Source: an uncultured Chitinophagaceae bacterium
GTDB taxonomy: Bacteria; Bacteroidota; Bacteroidia; Chitinophagales; Chitinophagaceae
Assembly (NCBI GenBank): GCA_937958995.1
Contig: CALGAP010000005.1
Coordinates: forward strand, 288,365 to 352,364
Reading direction: 5' to 3'
DNA: 64,000 nt
This document shows, piece after piece, positions 62,352 through 64,000 of the stretch; the stretch's first letter is position 1; the number at the start of each line of letters is the position of its first letter. The notes beneath the pieces are model-generated. The model saw nothing but the letters and a program-made list of their open reading frames with translations, searched no databases and had not been told where the DNA came from. Both the position numbers and the translations under genes were made by a program.

Positions 62352-63926
62352 ATGAAAATCTCTCGAATTGAAGTTGAGAATTTTAAGTCCATTGAAAAAT
62401 ATGATTTTGAGGTTGGTGATTTCAATATTTTCATCGGTAAAAACAATCACGGAAAAACAAATCTCTTTGATGCACTTGATTGGTTTGATTCCGGCAAAAC
62501 GGAGGCAACTAATTACAGGAATCACGACAGGACTCTAACTATAAAAGTTCGTTTACATTTTAAGGAAGTGCAGTCTGCAATTACAGCTTTACCAGAAGGA
62601 CAGAATCGGAGCGCAATGGAAAATGCTTTGGACGGCGCTGATGAATTCATTGTAGAAAAGGACAGCGACTCCGATAAAAGAGTACTTATTATTAATGGGA
62701 AAGTTAAACAAAATCCACGAGGTTTTGATCCTGTGTTAAATTACTTCTTGCCTAAAATCGTCTATGTAACTACCAAACATCGCCTGAGTGATGTGGCTGG
62801 ATATAAATCAAAATCGCCAATCGCTGATATGCTCGGCGATGTATTGAGAGACATGGTGGAAACTGAACCAAAATACAAGGAGTTTTTAGAACTATTTGAC
62901 GAGTTATTTAACACTAGTGACTCTATCTTTAGACAATCCGTAAATGAGCTACAAGGAAGAGTCGAACTATACTTGAAAAAACAATTTCATGAAGGCGCTG
63001 ATGTAAGGTTTTTTATAGAAAACCCGGCTATTGAAGACATGCTCAAAAAATTCGAAACTGAAATTGACGATGGTGTAAAAACCAAGGCGGAACACAAAGG
63101 AGATGGAATGCAGCGAGCGTTAATGCTTTCAATTATTCAAGCCTATGCTGATTATCGTAAATACAAAGGCATAGCAAGAAACTTCATTTTTTTAATTGAT
63201 GAGGCGGAATTGCACTTACATCCGACTGCGCAAAGGGCTTTAAAAAATGCTCTGAGAGATATAGTAGGTAGTGATGGTCAAGTATTAATCAACTCGCATT
63301 CCCCAATTTTTGCAAATGAACAGTTCCATTCACAAAAGATATTCAAAGTTGAGAAAGAAACCGGATGCAGCCAGGTTAAGCATGTAGCAACTGAGCAAGA
63401 ACAATTGGATTCAATATACCAATTACTGGGAGGTAGCCCTCATGACATTTTGCTTCCGAGCAATTTTATAATCGTAGAAGGCAGCTCGGAAGCGACGTTT
63501 TTACAAAAAATAATTGAGCGATTCTATGCTTCAAATAATAAATGCAAAGCGATAAAAATCATTTTTGCTCGTGGAGACCATGAAAAGCAAAAGGAGCTTT
63601 ATCATTGTATTCATGAGTGTTATAGGCCATTGCTTACAAATGGCGTTTATCGCGATAAAGTTGTTTTCTTGCTAGATTTACCCCATGCGAAGAAGCAACA
63701 TTCGTACAATGAATTCAAGACCAATCATCGTTGGTTAAAGGATGGAGAACAGTTACATCAATTACCAGTTCCGGCGCTAGAAATGTATTATCCTTTACCT
63801 TACAGAAAAACTCAGGCTGAGGTTGACGCAATGACGGCTATAAAGGAAAAAGTAAATTTCGCACAGGAAGTTGCAGAAGCCATAACTGAAGACCAACTTA
63901 GAAATGAAATGCCTGTGGTATATTGA
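62352..63926 (+). CDS. OLD-like AAA ATPase/putative endonuclease
   Basis: The product is 524 residues. The ATPase part has Walker A GKNNHGKT (29-36), Walker B with Asp283 and Glu284 in LIDEAELHLHP, and an H-loop region LINSHSPIF. After it comes a Toprim-like part with Glu376 in IIVEGSSEATFLQ and an Asp442 in FLLDLPHAKK. The canonical DxD of Toprim nucleases reads D-L-P, so the catalytic centre may be altered or inactive. OLD/RecF-type proteins act in phage defence (for example GajA, OLD) or DNA repair. This gene is AT-richer than its neighbours. Its first 105 residues parallel the truncated copy at 41741-42061. The gene downstream lies outside the window. Confidence 0.85.
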   Translation: MKISRIEVENFKSIEKYDFEVGDFNIFIGKNNHGKTNLFDALDWFDSGKTEATNYRNHDRTLTIKVRLHFKEVQSAITALPEGQNRSAMENALDGADEFIVEKDSDSDKRVLIINGKVKQNPRGFDPVLNYFLPKIVYVTTKHRLSDVAGYKSKSPIADMLGDVLRDMVETEPKYKEFLELFDELFNTSDSIFRQSVNELQGRVELYLKKQFHEGADVRFFIENPAIEDMLKKFETEIDDGVKTKAEHKGDGMQRALMLSIIQAYADYRKYKGIARNFIFLIDEAELHLHPTAQRALKNALRDIVGSDGQVLINSHSPIFANEQFHSQKIFKVEKETGCSQVKHVATEQEQLDSIYQLLGGSPHDILLPSNFIIVEGSSEATFLQKIIERFYASNNKCKAIKIIFARGDHEKQKELYHCIHECYRPLLTNGVYRDKVVFLLDLPHAKKQHSYNEFKTNHRWLKDGEQLHQLPVPALEMYYPLPYRKTQAEVDAMTAIKEKVNFAQEVAEAITEDQLRNEMPVVY

Positions 63927-64000
63927 AATAGCTACAATATGATCTGACAGTTTGGGATTAACTTTAAAGAAACTACTCAATTAAATAATCCCAAAAACTG

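Noticed and set aside
1..64000. tRNA, rRNA, CRISPR arrays, integrases, phage structural genes
   Set aside because: None could be recognised by cloverleaf-type sequence, conserved rRNA stretches, regularly spaced repeats or protein motifs. Short RNA genes with little sequence conservation could be missed.

Overview
The window looks like chromosomal DNA from a Bacteroidota bacterium, most likely of the family Chitinophagaceae. The reasons are: three large secreted proteins ending in type A T9SS (Por) sorting domains; promoters with the Bacteroidota -7 element TAnnTTTG; many lipoproteins and TonB/outer-membrane proteins; A-rich leaders in place of strong Shine-Dalgarno sites; and small hypothetical families typical of that group. 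No rRNA, tRNA, CRISPR array, complete insertion sequence or prophage was seen. Family and organism assignments are from reading the sequence, not from database searches.

Layout. 1-5.5 kb: the start of a family 2 glycosyltransferase overlapping an ftsE-like ABC ATPase, a 54-aa lysine-rich secreted peptide, a PAS histidine kinase followed by a single-domain response regulator, and small envelope proteins. 5.7-12.9 kb (minus strand): a T9SS-exported protein made of eight tandem ~118-aa repeats, a GH92 alpha-mannosidase and a DUF1624-type membrane acyltransferase-like protein. 12.9-18.2 kb: gene debris, then a CRTAC1-type seven-bladed FG-GAP lipoprotein, a DUF3179 membrane protein and an SMP-30-like lactonase. 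18.3-20.8 kb: katG with an OxyR-like operator and a good terminator. 20.8-28.1 kb: two divergent T9SS cargo proteins that share an N-terminal module. 28.3-37.7 kb: a TonB-type receptor, two different GH127 (DUF1680) enzymes and, between them, a quinoprotein dehydrogenase with a fused cytochrome c domain; this is probably a glycan or sugar-oxidation locus. 38.1-39.6 kb: two convergent PAP2 phosphatases.

39.6-42.3 kb is an AT-richer island with a class II Fic protein behind two palindromic operator-like sites, and a truncated OLD-like ATPase gene. 42.3-49.9 kb is a compact five-gene two-component plus CzcCBA-type metal efflux operon (regulator, kinase, TolC-like, adaptor, RND pump). 50.1-55.9 kb: PhnA-like protein, the 3' half of a DUF3857/transglutaminase gene, an ArsR-type regulator divergent from ACT and OsmC genes with an operator-like palindrome between them, a SnoaL protein, an AraC regulator and a tandem universal stress protein. 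55.9-57.9 kb: pncB-pncA, the NAD salvage pair. 58.1-61.8 kb: L,D-transpeptidase, a small lipoprotein and a TlpA-like thioredoxin. 61.8-64 kb: a possible small gene or small RNA, a structured intergenic element, and an intact OLD-like ATPase whose N-terminus is paralogous to the broken copy at 41.7-42.1 kb.

The points most worth following are the Fic/ATPase island and its intact ATPase relative next to a structured intergenic element, the eight-repeat exported protein, the shared module in the divergent T9SS pair, the predicted OxyR and ArsR operators, and several gene remnants and small genes.
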